NCBI RefSeq assembly: GCF_023721795.1
Contig: NZ_JAMQYE010000001.1
Coordinates: forward strand, 2,287,671-2,351,670
Source: Zeimonas sediminis
GTDB taxonomy: Bacteria; Pseudomonadota; Gammaproteobacteria; Burkholderiales; Burkholderiaceae_E
Reading direction: 5' to 3'
Length of the DNA: 64,000 nucleotides
Shown here piece after piece: positions 1 through 9,032 of this stretch (the first letter of the stretch is position 1; every line of letters begins with the position of its first letter). Made by a program: the position numbers and the translations under genes. The notes under the pieces are model-generated. The model was given only the letters and a program-made list of their open reading frames with translations. It had not been told where the DNA came from and did no database searches.

Positions 1-502
1 CTCGGCCAGCGGGCTGGTCGAGGGCCCCTTCCATTTCGAGGGCTTCCTGCCTTCGAGGCCCCGCGCGCGCGACGAACGGCTCGCCGCGCTCGCCCGGCTG
101 GCCTGGCCCTTCGTGCTGTTCGAGGCCCCGCACCGGATCGCCGCGACGCTGCCGGCGATCGCCGAGCGCTGCGGCGCCGATCGTCTGGTGGCGATCGGCC
201 GCGAGCTGACGAAGCGCTTCGAGGAGGTGCATCGCTGCGCGGTGGGCGAGGCCGCCGACTGGGTCGCCGCCGACCCGAACCGCCTGCGCGGCGAGTACGT
301 GCTGGTTGTGGCCGGCGCCGGCGAAACCGAAGGCGATGAAGCGGCAGGCCTGGATCCGCGCCGGCTCCTCGAGGCGCTGCTGCAGGAACTGCCGCCGAGC
401 CGCGCGGTCAAGGTGGCGACCCGCGCGACCGGTCTGCCGCATCGCGAGCTGTATCAGCTGGCGCTTTCGATTTCCAAGGGATCTGGCGACAGCGAGCGCT
501 GA
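1..502 (+). CDS. rsmI: 16S rRNA (cytidine-1402 2'-O)-methyltransferase RsmI, 3' part
   Basis: This is the C-terminal part of RsmI. The open frame runs in from the window edge (frame of base 2) and ends at the TGA at 500-502, so the start and the N-terminal SAM-binding half lie outside. The visible residues include EGPFHFEGFLP and FVLFEAPHRI, followed by an ELTKRFEEVHR stretch, all typical of the second half of the tetrapyrrole-methylase-fold RsmI family. RsmI methylates the ribose of C1402 in 16S rRNA and tunes decoding. The gene converges on rlpA with 24 bases between the two stop codons. The family call is confident; nothing can be said about the promoter. Confidence 0.93.
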   Translation, partial: SASGLVEGPFHFEGFLPSRPRARDERLAALARLAWPFVLFEAPHRIAATLPAIAERCGADRLVAIGRELTKRFEEVHRCAVGEAADWVAADPNRLRGEYVLVVAGAGETEGDEAAGLDPRRLLEALLQELPPSRAVKVATRATGLPHRELYQLALSISKGSGDSER

Positions 503-526
503 CTTACCAGCTCATCGCAACGACCC

Positions 527-1600
527 TCACCGCTGTGTCGGGAAGGGCTGCAGCTCGGTCTCGGCGCGGACCCGCTCGGCCGCCGCCTGCGCGGCCTCGC
601 GGGTCGGCCACGGGCCCGCCTGCAGCTTGTACAGCCCGCCGTCGGCCACCACGTCGATCGGCGCGCCCAGCCCGGTAAGCCGGGCCGCCAGCCGCTCGCG
701 GGCGGCGCCCGCGTTGTCGGCCGAGCCGAAGGCGCCGAGCTGCAGCCAGAAGCCGCGCTCGAGCGGCGGAACCGGGGTGCCGACCATCTCGGTCTGCAAG
801 CTCAGCCGCTCGGGCTCCGACGCCGCCGGCTGCGCGGCGGGGCGTTCAGCAGGCGCAGGCCCCACGGCTGGCGCGGTCGACGCGGCGGCCACGGCTGGCG
901 CGGTCCGTGCTGCAGGCGCCGCCGGCACGGCCGGCGCAGCGGCCACCGTCGTCGCCGGCCGGTCCCCGAACTCGGTGATCAGCTCGACCTCGACCTCGGC
1001 GCTGCCGGCGTCGACGTAGCCGAGCTTGGCCGCCGCGGTGTAGGACAGGTCGATCAGCCGGTCGTGAAGGAAGGGGCCCCGATCGTTGACGCGCACGACG
1101 ACGCTGCGGCCGTTGCGCAGGTTCGTGACCCGCACGTAGCTCGGGATCGGCAGCGTCGGGTGGGCGGCGGTCATCGCGTACATGTCGTAGGGCTCGCCGC
1201 TCGAGGTCGGGTTGCCGTGATAGCGGCGGCCGTACCAGGTCGCCACGCCGCGCGCGCGGTAGGGTTCGAGCCGCGCCATCGGCCGGTACTCGCGCCCGAA
1301 CACCACGTACGGCCGCGCGGTTCGCGGCAGCAGCGGCTCGGCGCGCGGCACCGCGTCGGGAATCGACGCGAGGTCGGGCGGCGGCACGCTGCCCGGCCCG
1401 TCGTCGAGGTAGTAACGGCCGCCCCGCCCGGGCGCGCCGGCGGCCGGCGCCGCGCCGGGCGAGGCCGTGGCCGCCTGGCCCGGCGGCGCCCCCGCCGCGC
1501 CGGAAGGCCCGCGCGGTCCGGCGCAAGCGCCGAGCAGCGACAGGGTGACGAGCACCGCGGCCAGCGCCGGGCCGCGATGCAGGCTTCGTTCGGTCTTCAT
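527..1600 (-). CDS. rlpA: septal ring lytic transglycosylase RlpA-type lipoprotein with SPOR domain
   Basis: 357 aa. The N-terminus is a lipoprotein signal with lipobox LLGAC (Cys near residue 26). A Pro/Ala/Gly-rich linker follows. The double-psi beta-barrel domain spans about residues 115-210 and contains GVATWYGRRYHGNPTSSGE and VRVNDRGPF with the DRLIDLS turn. A low-complexity linker then leads to a SPOR domain (about 283-357) beginning WLQLGAFGSADNA. RlpA proteins are outer-membrane lipoproteins that cut glycan strands lacking stem peptides and localise to the septum through SPOR. The ATG overlaps the stop of the upstream receptor gene by four bases, so it is the distal gene of the argS operon. 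Family assignment is strong; enzymatic activity is inferred from family. Confidence 0.9.
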   Translation of the reverse strand: MKTERSLHRGPALAAVLVTLSLLGACAGPRGPSGAAGAPPGQAATASPGAAPAAGAPGRGGRYYLDDGPGSVPPPDLASIPDAVPRAEPLLPRTARPYVVFGREYRPMARLEPYRARGVATWYGRRYHGNPTSSGEPYDMYAMTAAHPTLPIPSYVRVTNLRNGRSVVVRVNDRGPFLHDRLIDLSYTAAAKLGYVDAGSAEVEVELITEFGDRPATTVAAAPAVPAAPAARTAPAVAAASTAPAVGPAPAERPAAQPAASEPERLSLQTEMVGTPVPPLERGFWLQLGAFGSADNAGAARERLAARLTGLGAPIDVVADGGLYKLQAGPWPTREAAQAAAERVRAETELQPFPTQR

Positions 1601-2412
1601 CGGTTCGCTCCCTGCGGCGCGCCTTCGGGCGGTCGGCCCGCCCCGGCAAGCGCCGCGTCGACACGCCTGCGGAAATCCTGCAGGTACTCAAGTCCGTCGA
1701 TCGCGCGGCTGCCGTACCACGAGGTCATCTCTCCGTCGATCGTCAGGCAGACGGGGCCGTGCCCTTCACTATCGAGCGCCTCGCGCAAGGCGCCGGCATC
1801 GCGCTCGCGGAAGCGATACGGCTCGGACGACAGCAGCACCGCGGCGGCACCGCTGTCGCGAATCCAGTCGAGGTCGACGACCGGGTAACGTGCCTCGCCG
1901 GGCGGGGCCAGCGCGACCATCCCCGCCTCGGCCAGCATCCGCGCGATGAAGGTGTCGGGGCCCACCGTCATCCACGGGTCCTTCCAGATCAGGTAGACGA
2001 CCGGCAGCGCCGGGAAGCGGCTGGCCCGCAGGCCCGCCAGCGCCGACGCGAAACGGTCGGCCAGCACCGCCGCCTGCGGCCGCCGGTCGAACAGTTCCCC
2101 GAAGCGCCCGATCAGCGCCAGGTTGTCCTCGACGCCGATCGGGTGCGTGACGACGATCTCCGGCACGAAGCGCGCGAGCGCGTCGACCGTGGGTTTCTCG
2201 TTCTCGTCGACGTTCACGACGAGGTGGGTCGGCGCGAGCTCCCGGATGCGCTCGATGTCGACGTCCTTCGTGCCGCCCACCTTGGGCACCTCGCGCAGGG
2301 CCTCGCGGGGATGGATGCAGAAGCCGGTCCGGCCAACCAGCGCGTCGCGCAGGCCGAGCTCGCACAGCAGCTCGGTCAGGCTCGGCACCAGCGACACGAT
2401 CCGCGCATGCAT
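1597..2412 (-). CDS. BtuF-like helical-backbone metal receptor without signal peptide
   Basis: 271 aa, resembling the periplasmic-binding-protein type III fold (BtuF/FecB class). The N-terminal strand RIVSLVPSLTELLCELG and GGTKDVDIERIRELAPTHLV are characteristic, and the C-terminal lobe contains WKDPWMTVG. No signal peptide or lipobox precedes the first strand, and no BtuC/BtuD-like genes are next to it, so it is unlikely to be an ordinary ABC-transporter receptor. Similar orphan proteins are often annotated 'cobalamin-binding protein'. It sits between an SDR gene (15 bases upstream) and rlpA (four-base overlap) in the same leftward operon. Ligand unknown; a corrinoid or chelated metal is a family-based guess. 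Confidence 0.75.
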   Translation of the reverse strand: MHARIVSLVPSLTELLCELGLRDALVGRTGFCIHPREALREVPKVGGTKDVDIERIRELAPTHLVVNVDENEKPTVDALARFVPEIVVTHPIGVEDNLALIGRFGELFDRRPQAAVLADRFASALAGLRASRFPALPVVYLIWKDPWMTVGPDTFIARMLAEAGMVALAPPGEARYPVVDLDWIRDSGAAAVLLSSEPYRFRERDAGALREALDSEGHGPVCLTIDGEMTSWYGSRAIDGLEYLQDFRRRVDAALAGAGRPPEGAPQGANR

Positions 2413-2427
2413 CGCACTGCCCCGCCG

Positions 2428-3237
2428 TCAGCCGTCGGCGCCGACGCGCGCCTTGCGCGGCGCGCGCGCGAACAGCCGGTCGAACACGGGGTTGGGCAGC
2501 CCGCGCAGCAGCCCGGCCACGATTCGCATCTGCCACGGAATCACGACGAAGCCGCGGCCGGCGTCGATCGCCCGCACCGCGCGCCGCGCGAACACGTCGG
2601 CGTCGGTCAGGAAGGGCATCGGGTAGCGGTTGCCGGCGGTCATCGGGGTGCGGATGTAGCCGGGCGCGATCGTGACGACCCGCAGCCCGCTGCCGCGCAT
2701 CTCGACCCGCAGGCTCTCCATGTACGCGATCGCGGCGGCCTTCGAGGCGCTGTACGCGCCCGCGCCCGGCAGGCCGCGAATGCCGGCCACGCTGGCGATT
2801 CCGACCAGCGTGCCGCTGCCGCGCGCGCGCATCGGGCCCACGAAGGGCGCGAAGGTCTCCGGCAGCGCGATCAGGTTGGTCTCGACGATCCGGCGAAACA
2901 CCTCGGCGTCGGCCGCCTCGCCGGTGATCGTGCCGGCGCTGATGCCGGCATTGGCGATGACCACGTCGGGCACGCCGGCCTCGGCGACGAAGCGGCCGGC
3001 CGCCTCGGCGAGCGCAGCGCGGTCGGTGACGTCGGCGACCAGCTCGAGCGCGGACGCTCGACCGCCCGACTCGGCGCGAACCGCCTCGCCGACCTCGCCC
3101 AACCCGGCGGCACGCCGGCCGAGCAGCCCGATCCGGGCGCCGGGATGCCGCCGCGCGTACTCGATCGCGAGTGCCGCCCCGAGCCCGCTCGAGGCGCCGG
3201 TCACGAAGACCGTCGGCGCGCGACCGGCAGCGCTCAT
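2428..3237 (-). CDS. SDR-family NAD(P)-dependent oxidoreductase
   Basis: 269 aa classical short-chain dehydrogenase. The Rossmann glycine motif TGASSGLGAALA is at about residues 14-25, NAG at about 95-97, the catalytic Ser in GIASVAGIRG, and YSASKAA supplies the Tyr and Lys. The C-terminus is hydrophobic with arginine-rich ends, as in SDRs that sit at membranes. The start lies four bases after the dsbA stop with no clear Shine-Dalgarno of its own, which suggests translational coupling. This gene follows dsbA in many Burkholderiales. Substrate cannot be read from the sequence. Confidence 0.86.
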   Translation of the reverse strand: MSAAGRAPTVFVTGASSGLGAALAIEYARRHPGARIGLLGRRAAGLGEVGEAVRAESGGRASALELVADVTDRAALAEAAGRFVAEAGVPDVVIANAGISAGTITGEAADAEVFRRIVETNLIALPETFAPFVGPMRARGSGTLVGIASVAGIRGLPGAGAYSASKAAAIAYMESLRVEMRGSGLRVVTIAPGYIRTPMTAGNRYPMPFLTDADVFARRAVRAIDAGRGFVVIPWQMRIVAGLLRGLPNPVFDRLFARAPRKARVGADG

Positions 3238-3241
3238 CGCA

Positions 3242-3883
3242 TCACTTGCGCGCCCTGCGCTCGATCTCGATCAGCTGGTCGAGCATGCGCAGCGCGCCGG
3301 CGTTCGAGCCGACCATGCTGGGCGCGGTGTAGTACTTGCCGTTGACCGCCATGGCCGGCACGCCGTCCACGCCGTAGGCGTCGACGACCTGCGCCGCGCG
3401 GCGCATCTTGGTGCGCACCGCGAACGAGTCGAAGGTCTCGCGGAAGGTCTTGCCGTCGATCCCGTGCTTGCCGAGCAGCGCGACCATCTTGTCGACCGTG
3501 TCGAGGCGGTCGCGGTCGACGTGGATCGCGCGGAAGATCGCGTCGTTGACCTCGGCGGCCTTGCCCATCGACTCGAGCGTGTAGAAGAGCTGCTGGTGCC
3601 TGCGCTCGCCGAAGGGCACGTGCAGCTTGCGGAACACCACGTCGTCGGGCAGCTTGGCCACCCAGTCCTTGAGCAGCGGCTCGAGCGAGTTGCAGTGCGG
3701 GCAGCCGTACCAGAAGAACTCGATCACCTCGATCTTGCCGGGCGGTACGTCGGTCGGCTGGGCCGGTCGCACCGGCCGGAAGTCCTTGCCCTCGCGGGGG
3801 GCCTGCGCCAGCGCACCGATGGGCGCAGCGATCGCCGCCGCACCGGCGGCCATGATCATCGAACGTCGGATTCGATCGGTCAT
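3242..3883 (-). CDS. dsbA: periplasmic thiol:disulfide oxidoreductase DsbA
   Basis: 213 aa. An N-terminal signal peptide (basic start, hydrophobic stretch, cleavage near GALAQA) is followed by a thioredoxin-fold protein with the DsbA active site FFWYGCPHC and an inserted helical domain. The cis-Pro loop is GVDGVPAMAVNG. DsbA introduces disulfides into exported proteins and is re-oxidised by DsbB. A good ribosome site (AGAGGA) lies ahead of the ATG. It is placed between the SPOR protein and the SDR in a leftward operon that carries envelope factors behind argS. DsbB is not in the window. Confidence 0.93.
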   Translation of the reverse strand: MTDRIRRSMIMAAGAAAIAAPIGALAQAPREGKDFRPVRPAQPTDVPPGKIEVIEFFWYGCPHCNSLEPLLKDWVAKLPDDVVFRKLHVPFGERRHQQLFYTLESMGKAAEVNDAIFRAIHVDRDRLDTVDKMVALLGKHGIDGKTFRETFDSFAVRTKMRRAAQVVDAYGVDGVPAMAVNGKYYTAPSMVGSNAGALRMLDQLIEIERRARK

Positions 3884-3908
3884 TGCGTTGTTCCTCTTGT
3901 TGGCGGCG

Positions 3909-4472
3909 TCAGCGCTGGCGGACCACGGACGACTCGAAGCCGCCGTCGATCAGCCGCGCCCGAGCGCGGTTCGCCTCTTCCTGTGTCGCGAACGGCCCGA
4001 TCCTGACACGGTGCATCGTCTGTCCGTTGACCTCGGCCTGCACCACCCGGGCCTCGAAGCCGAGCAAGGCCAGCCTGGCCTTCATGCCTTCGGCGTCGTC
4101 GACCGAGCGGAAGGCCGCGACCTGCAGCAGGTAGCCGCCGTCGGCGGTAGCGGGCGCCGAGCCGGCCGGCGCGCCGGCAGCCGGCGGCTGGGGCGTTGCC
4201 TGCGACGGCGCGGCGGCGGGCGCGCCCCCGGGCGCCGTGCCGCCCTCGGGCGCGGGCTGGCGCCCGAGGAGCGGCGCGTTCGGGTCCGGCAGCGGCGCGC
4301 CGGCCTCCGGCGCGGTCACCGTTTCGGGGGCCCGGTGCGACTTCTTCACGAAGGGCACCGGCGCGCGGGTCACGAACAGCGCGACGACCACCGCGATGCC
4401 CAGGCCCAGGACCAGACCCGCCAGGAATCCGAGCAGCGTTCCACCGCGCTGCGACCGGGTCTTCGCCATCAC
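3909..4472 (-). CDS. SPOR-domain, single-pass inner-membrane protein
   Basis: 187 aa. A short basic cytoplasmic tail (AKTRSQRGG) is followed by one transmembrane helix (about residues 13-34), a Pro/Ala/Gly-rich periplasmic linker, and a C-terminal SPOR domain (about 113-187) starting [19 protein letters not shown]. This FtsN-like architecture binds denuded glycan at the division septum. The start overlaps the argS stop by four bases, so it is cotranslated with argS. It is the first of two SPOR proteins in the operon; RlpA is the other. It might be FtsN itself or a relative, but the family is too variable to decide. Confidence 0.88.
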   Translation of the reverse strand: MMAKTRSQRGGTLLGFLAGLVLGLGIAVVVALFVTRAPVPFVKKSHRAPETVTAPEAGAPLPDPNAPLLGRQPAPEGGTAPGGAPAAAPSQATPQPPAAGAPAGSAPATADGGYLLQVAAFRSVDDAEGMKARLALLGFEARVVQAEVNGQTMHRVRIGPFATQEEANRARARLIDGGFESSVVRQR

Positions 4473-6277
4473 ATCCTCTCGGGGGCCGACACGCCGATCA
4501 GCGCGAGCCCGTTTCGCAGCACCTGGCGCGCGGCCACCAACAGGGCCAGCCGCGCATTGCGCAGAGCCTCGTCGTCGACGAGGAACCTCTCGGCATTATA
4601 GTAAGAGTGAACTTCCGAGGCTAAATCCTTGAGATAAAAGGCAATGGCGTGCGGCGCCAGTTCATCGACCGCCTCGGCCACGCGCTCCGGAAACTCGGCG
4701 AGCCGGGCGATCAGCGCGAACTCCCTGGGCGACGCGAGCGGCGACAGGTCGACCCTGCCGGCAGCCGCCTCCGAGGCCAGCCCGGCGACGTCGCCGCCCC
4801 ACTGCGCGAACACCGAGCACAGCCGCGCGTGCGCGTACTGCACGTAGTACACCGGGTTCTCGTCGCTGCGGGCGAGCGCCAGGTCGACGTCGAAGACGAA
4901 CTCGCTGTCGGCCTTGCGCGAGATCAGGAAGAAGCGAACCGCGTCGCGGCCGCGCTGCTCGTCGGCGCCGGTCGGCTGCCCGGCCTGGTCGCGCAGCTCG
5001 CCGCTCCAGGTGATCAGGTCGCGCAGCGTCACGTAGGAGCCGGCGCGCTTGGAGATCTTCACCTCCTCGCCGCCGCGCATCACGGTGACCATCTTGTGCA
5101 GCACGTAGTCCGGATAGCCTTCCGGGATGCCGGCGCCGAGCGCCTGCAGGCCCGCGCGCACCCGCGCGATGGTTCCGTGGTGGTCGGAGCCCTGGATGTT
5201 GATCGCGCGCTGGTAGCCGCGCTCCCACTTGGTCACGTGATAGGCGACGTCGGGCACGAAGTAGGTGAACCCGCCCTCGGACTTGCGCATCACGCGGTCC
5301 TTGTCGTCGCCGTAGTCGGTGGTGCGCAGCCACAGCGCGCCGCCGTCCTCGTAGGTGCGGCCCGCTGCGACCAGCGCGTCGACCGCCTTCTGCACCCGGC
5401 CGTCGGCATACAGCGACGACTCGAGGTAATAGTTGTCGAAGCGCACGCCGAAGGCGCGCAGGTCGAGGTCCTGCTCGCGGCGCAGGTAGGCCACCGCGAA
5501 GCGCCGGATCGCGTCGAGGTCTTCCGGGTCGCCGGCGCCGGTCACCTCGGGCACCCGCTCGGCCGAAACGGTGGCGCGGGCCAGGTAGTCGTTCGCGATG
5601 TCGACGATGTAGTCGCCCCGGTAGCCGTCGGCCGGGAAGGACGGGTCGTCGGGCGACAGCCCGCGGGCGCGCGCCTGCACCGAGCGCGCCAGGTTCTCGA
5701 TCTGGGCGCCGGCGTCGTTGTAGTAGAACTCGCGCGTGACCGCCCAGCCGTCGGCCTGCAGCAGCGCCGACAGCGCGTCGCCGAGCGCACCCTGCCGGCC
5801 GTGCCCCACGTGCAGCGGGCCGGTCGGGTTGGCCGACACGAACTCGACGACCACCTTGCGGCCGGCGCCCCGCGCCCCGCGGCCGAAGGCCTCGCCGTCG
5901 GCGAGCACCTGCGGCACCGCCGCGCGCTTCGCATCGTCGCGCAGCCGGATGTTGATGAAGCCGGGCCCGGCGATCTCGAGCGCCTCGATCATCGAGGCGA
6001 GCGTGTGCGGCGGCGCCACAGCGCCGTCGTCGGTCGAGCAGTCGACGTCGAGCTCGCGCACCCGCTCGGCGAGGTCCTCGGCGATCTTGCGCGGCGCGGC
6101 CTTCAGCGGGCGCGCCAGCTGCATCGCCAGGTTGCAGGCGAGGTCGCCGTGGGCGGCCTGCTTGGGCCGGTCCAGCGTGACCTCGGGCGCGGGAAGATCG
6201 ACGCCGGCCCGCGCGGCCAGCTCGGTGGCAGCCTGCGCGAACAGCGCGGCCAGCCGGGATTTCTGTTCCTTCAGCAT
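4469..6277 (-). CDS. argS: arginyl-tRNA synthetase
   Basis: 602 aa, normal length for ArgRS. The N-terminal Add-1 domain is followed by the class I catalytic core with the HIGH-type motif in [17 protein letters not shown] and the KMSKS-type loop [16 protein letters not shown]-terminal DALR anticodon-binding domain ends with [15 protein letters not shown]. It charges tRNA-Arg in the cytoplasm. On the minus strand a TACAAT hexamer lies just upstream (plus coordinates 6286-6291), a possible -10, but no convincing -35 accompanies it. It heads the operon that continues into the SPOR gene. A small AT-richer patch near 4590-4645 lies inside the DALR region and does not break the frame. Confidence 0.97.
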   Translation of the reverse strand: MLKEQKSRLAALFAQAATELAARAGVDLPAPEVTLDRPKQAAHGDLACNLAMQLARPLKAAPRKIAEDLAERVRELDVDCSTDDGAVAPPHTLASMIEALEIAGPGFINIRLRDDAKRAAVPQVLADGEAFGRGARGAGRKVVVEFVSANPTGPLHVGHGRQGALGDALSALLQADGWAVTREFYYNDAGAQIENLARSVQARARGLSPDDPSFPADGYRGDYIVDIANDYLARATVSAERVPEVTGAGDPEDLDAIRRFAVAYLRREQDLDLRAFGVRFDNYYLESSLYADGRVQKAVDALVAAGRTYEDGGALWLRTTDYGDDKDRVMRKSEGGFTYFVPDVAYHVTKWERGYQRAINIQGSDHHGTIARVRAGLQALGAGIPEGYPDYVLHKMVTVMRGGEEVKISKRAGSYVTLRDLITWSGELRDQAGQPTGADEQRGRDAVRFFLISRKADSEFVFDVDLALARSDENPVYYVQYAHARLCSVFAQWGGDVAGLASEAAAGRVDLSPLASPREFALIARLAEFPERVAEAVDELAPHAIAFYLKDLASEVHSYYNAERFLVDDEALRNARLALLVAARQVLRNGLALIGVSAPERM

Positions 6278-6338
6278 GGGGCGCGATTGTACTTGGCCGC
6301 GCCCTGGAACACCCGAACCGCCACCTCGGCGCGCGTTC

Positions 6339-8021
6339 TCAGCCGATCGCGTCCGCGGAGCCTACCTTCGCCCTTAGCAGGTGCTTCTGGATCTTGCCGG
6401 TCGAGGTCTTGGGCACCTCGCCGAAGCGCACCTCGCGCGGGCACTTGAAGTGGGCCAGCAGCTTGCGACAGTGCGCGATCAGCTCCTCGGCCAGCGCCTT
6501 CTCGGCCTCGGGCGAATCGGGCATCCGGTCGGCCTTGAGCTCCACGAAGGCGAGCGGCGTCTCGCCCCACTTGGGATCGGGCCGCGCGACGACCGCCGCC
6601 GCGAGCACCGCCGGATGCTTGTAGAGCGCGTCCTCGACCTCGATCGAGCTGATGTTCTCGCCGCCCGAGATGATGATGTCCTTGGCCCGGTCCTTCAGCT
6701 TCACGTAACCGTCGGCGTGCAGCACGCCCAGGTCGCCGGTGTGGAACCAGCCGCCGCGGAAGGCCTCCTCGCTCGCCTTCGGGTTCTTCAGGTAGCCCTT
6801 CATCACGATGTTGCCGCGGAACACGACCTCGCCCATCGTCTCGCCGTCGCGCGGCACCTCGGCCATGGTCTCCGGATCGACAACCGTGAGCCCCTGCTGC
6901 ACCTGGTAGCGAACGCCCTGCCGGCCGTTCTTGTCTACCCGGCCGGCAAGGTCCAGCGATTCCCAGGCCTCCTGCTTCACGCAGACCGACGCCGGACCGT
7001 AGACCTCGGTCAGCCCGTACACGTGGGTGACCTCCCAGCCCATCCGCTCCATCCCCTCGATCATCGAGGCCGGCGGCGCCGCGCCCGCCACCATCGCCTT
7101 GACCTGCCAGTCGATGCCCGCCTTGAGTTCCGCGGGCGCGTTGATCAGCGTGCTGTGCACGATCGGGGCGCCGCAGTAGTGGGTGACGCGGTGCTCGCGG
7201 ATCAGCGAGAGGATCAGCGCCGCGTCGACCTTGCGCAGGCACACGTTGGTGCCCGCCACCGCCGGAAGCGTCCACGGGAAGCACCAGCCGTTGCAGTGGA
7301 ACATCGGCAGCGTCCACAGGTAGACCGGGTGGCGCGGCAGCGCCCACGACATCACGTTGCCCACCGAGTTCAGGTAGGCGCCCCGGTGGTGCACGACCAC
7401 ACCCTTCGGATCGCCGGTCGTGCCCGACGTGTAGTTCAGGCCGATCGCGTCCCACTCGTCGGCCGGCAGCGACCAGGCGTGCGCCGGGTCGCCCTGCGCG
7501 ATCCAGTCCTCGAACTCGACCTCGCCGATCCGCTCGCCGGGGCCTTCGTGGACCGGATCGTCGACGTCGACGACGAAGGGCGCGGCCAGCCCCTGCTGGG
7601 CGTTGATCGCGAGCGCCTGCCTGGCGACCGGCGAGAACTCCCGGTCGACGACCAGCACCTTCGCGCCCGAGTGCCGCAGCTGGAAGGCGACCGTGGCGGC
7701 GTCGAGCCGGGTGTTGATCGTGTTCAGCACCGCGCCGGTCATCGGCACGCCGAAGTGGGCGTCGATCATCGCCGGGATGTTCGGCAGGATCACCGAGACC
7801 GTGTCGCCGTCGCCGATGCCGCGGGCGGCCAGCACCGACGCGAGCTGCCGGGCCCGCCGGTACATCTCTCCCCAGCTTCGCCGGATCGGCCCGTGGATCA
7901 CCGCGCAGCGGTCCGGGAACACGTCGGCCGCCCACTCGACGAAGCTGAGCGGCGTGAGCGGCACGTGGTTCGCCGGGTTGCGGTCGAGATCCTGACGGTA
8001 GGGGTTCGGCTGGGTGGGCAT
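6339..8021 (-). CDS. fatty-acyl-CoA synthetase / AMP-dependent ligase
   Basis: 560 aa acyl-adenylate-forming enzyme. Motif A5-like [14 protein letters not shown] binds ATP phosphates. LTEVYGPAS and the hinge region [22 protein letters not shown] are intact, and the catalytic Lys is in [12 protein letters not shown]. It activates a carboxylic acid to its CoA thioester through an acyl-AMP. The length and the [19 protein letters not shown] start resemble the medium-chain / 3-methylmercaptopropionyl-CoA ligase branch. An AGGAG site lies 8-9 bases ahead of the ATG. Substrate specificity is not readable. Stands alone, divergent from the thioredoxin gene. Confidence 0.9.
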   Translation of the reverse strand: MPTQPNPYRQDLDRNPANHVPLTPLSFVEWAADVFPDRCAVIHGPIRRSWGEMYRRARQLASVLAARGIGDGDTVSVILPNIPAMIDAHFGVPMTGAVLNTINTRLDAATVAFQLRHSGAKVLVVDREFSPVARQALAINAQQGLAAPFVVDVDDPVHEGPGERIGEVEFEDWIAQGDPAHAWSLPADEWDAIGLNYTSGTTGDPKGVVVHHRGAYLNSVGNVMSWALPRHPVYLWTLPMFHCNGWCFPWTLPAVAGTNVCLRKVDAALILSLIREHRVTHYCGAPIVHSTLINAPAELKAGIDWQVKAMVAGAAPPASMIEGMERMGWEVTHVYGLTEVYGPASVCVKQEAWESLDLAGRVDKNGRQGVRYQVQQGLTVVDPETMAEVPRDGETMGEVVFRGNIVMKGYLKNPKASEEAFRGGWFHTGDLGVLHADGYVKLKDRAKDIIISGGENISSIEVEDALYKHPAVLAAAVVARPDPKWGETPLAFVELKADRMPDSPEAEKALAEELIAHCRKLLAHFKCPREVRFGEVPKTSTGKIQKHLLRAKVGSADAIG

Positions 8022-8200
8022 CTCGCGTGTCTCCTGGTGCGCGCCCCGGATCGCCTGGGGCCGCGCGTCTTCCTCGGTTCGGTCCGGCGATTGTAGGTCG
8101 ACTCGCGTCGCGGCGGCGTCACCGCGTAGACTTCACGGTGGCGACGGGGCGGCTGCGCGGGCCGTCGGCCCCGGCCCCCACCCTGACGGAGCGAACCGAC

Positions 8201-8587
8201 ATGGCCGCAGAAGCGCTGACCGCCGAGAATTTCGACGCCACGATCACCGGCAACGACGTCGTCGTCGTCGACTTCTGGGCGCCCTGGTGCGGCCCCTGCA
8301 AGGGCTTCGCGCCGGTGTTCGACGCGGTGGCCGACGAGAACCCCGACCTGAAGTTCGTCAAGGTCAACACCGACGAGGAGCAGGCGCTGGCCGGCCACTT
8401 CGGCATCCGCTCGATCCCCACGCTGATGATCTTCCGCGAGCAGGTCATCGTGTTCCAGCAGCCCGGCGCGCTGCCCAAGGGCGCGCTCGACGACATCCTG
8501 CGGCAGGTGCGCGGCCTCGACATGGCCGAAGTCAAGCGCGCCGCGCGTCCCTTCGACCCGGACGCGGCGGACGACGCGACGCACTGA
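8201..8587 (+). CDS. thioredoxin
   Basis: 128 aa. I start at the ATG at 8201 (GGAG 10 bases upstream), which gives a standard thioredoxin N-terminus; the frame stays open upstream but holds no domain there. Active site FWAPWCGPCKGF, cis-Pro in RSIPTLMIF. The family reduces disulfides in the cytoplasm. The C-terminal extension beyond the usual 108 residues (PFDPDAADDATH) is short and acidic. Forty-five bases separate it from the DUF6394-like membrane protein and then the potassium channel, all rightward, so they may be cotranscribed. The pairing of a thioredoxin with an RCK channel could hint at redox sensing, but this is inference. Confidence 0.92.
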   Translation: MAAEALTAENFDATITGNDVVVVDFWAPWCGPCKGFAPVFDAVADENPDLKFVKVNTDEEQALAGHFGIRSIPTLMIFREQVIVFQQPGALPKGALDDILRQVRGLDMAEVKRAARPFDPDAADDATH

Positions 8588-8632
8588 CGCAAGCCCGGCC
8601 GGCTTTCGCTCTCGCCCCTCCGGAGTCCCACG

Positions 8633-9016
8633 ATGAATCTCGGCAAGGTCGTCTTCGGCTTCTCGATCCTGCTCGCCGCCACGCTGAATTTCGGCTTCGT
8701 GTACGGCGACATCGACAACCCGTCGCACCATCACGTGTCGGAACTCTTCGCCGCGATCGTCGTGAACCTGATCGCCACGATCATGAAGTTCGGCGACCGC
8801 ACCCAGGTCGGCGCGGTGCATCTGGCCACCAGCCTCGTCGCCGACGTGCAGCTGATCCTCGCAGCGCTGGTCTGGGCCTGGACGGCCCACGCCGCCGGCG
8901 CCGGCGAGTCCCCTGCGGCGACGGCCAGCATCGTTTCGCTCGCCGCCGGCGCGCTGTTCGCCAACGTGGTGTCGGTGCTGCTGCTGATCGGCGAGACCCT
9001 CGCGCTGCGGCGCTGA
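8633..9016 (+). CDS. DUF6394-like small membrane protein
   Basis: 127 aa with about four hydrophobic segments. It starts MNLGKVVFGFSILLAATLNF and carries the conserved-looking YGDIDNPSHHHVSELFAAI, where a His cluster follows an acidic turn, and MKFGDRTQVGAVHLATSLVAD. I recognise this pattern as the DUF6394 family, which has no assigned function. The gene lies 16 bases ahead of the two-RCK potassium channel gene, close enough for translational coupling. A role as accessory subunit of that channel is plausible from position alone. Confidence 0.72.
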   Translation: MNLGKVVFGFSILLAATLNFGFVYGDIDNPSHHHVSELFAAIVVNLIATIMKFGDRTQVGAVHLATSLVADVQLILAALVWAWTAHAAGAGESPAATASIVSLAAGALFANVVSVLLLIGETLALRR

Positions 9017-9032
9017 CACGGAGGCCGGCCCG

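Noticed and set aside
4590..4645. AT-richer patch that looks like a promoter (TATAGT-like)
   Set aside because: It lies inside the conserved DALR domain of argS and encodes normal residues; no gene starts nearby.
8090..8095. TACAAT on the minus strand ahead of the acyl-CoA synthetase
   Set aside because: No -35 at a suitable distance and about 70 bases from the start; too little support for a promoter entry.
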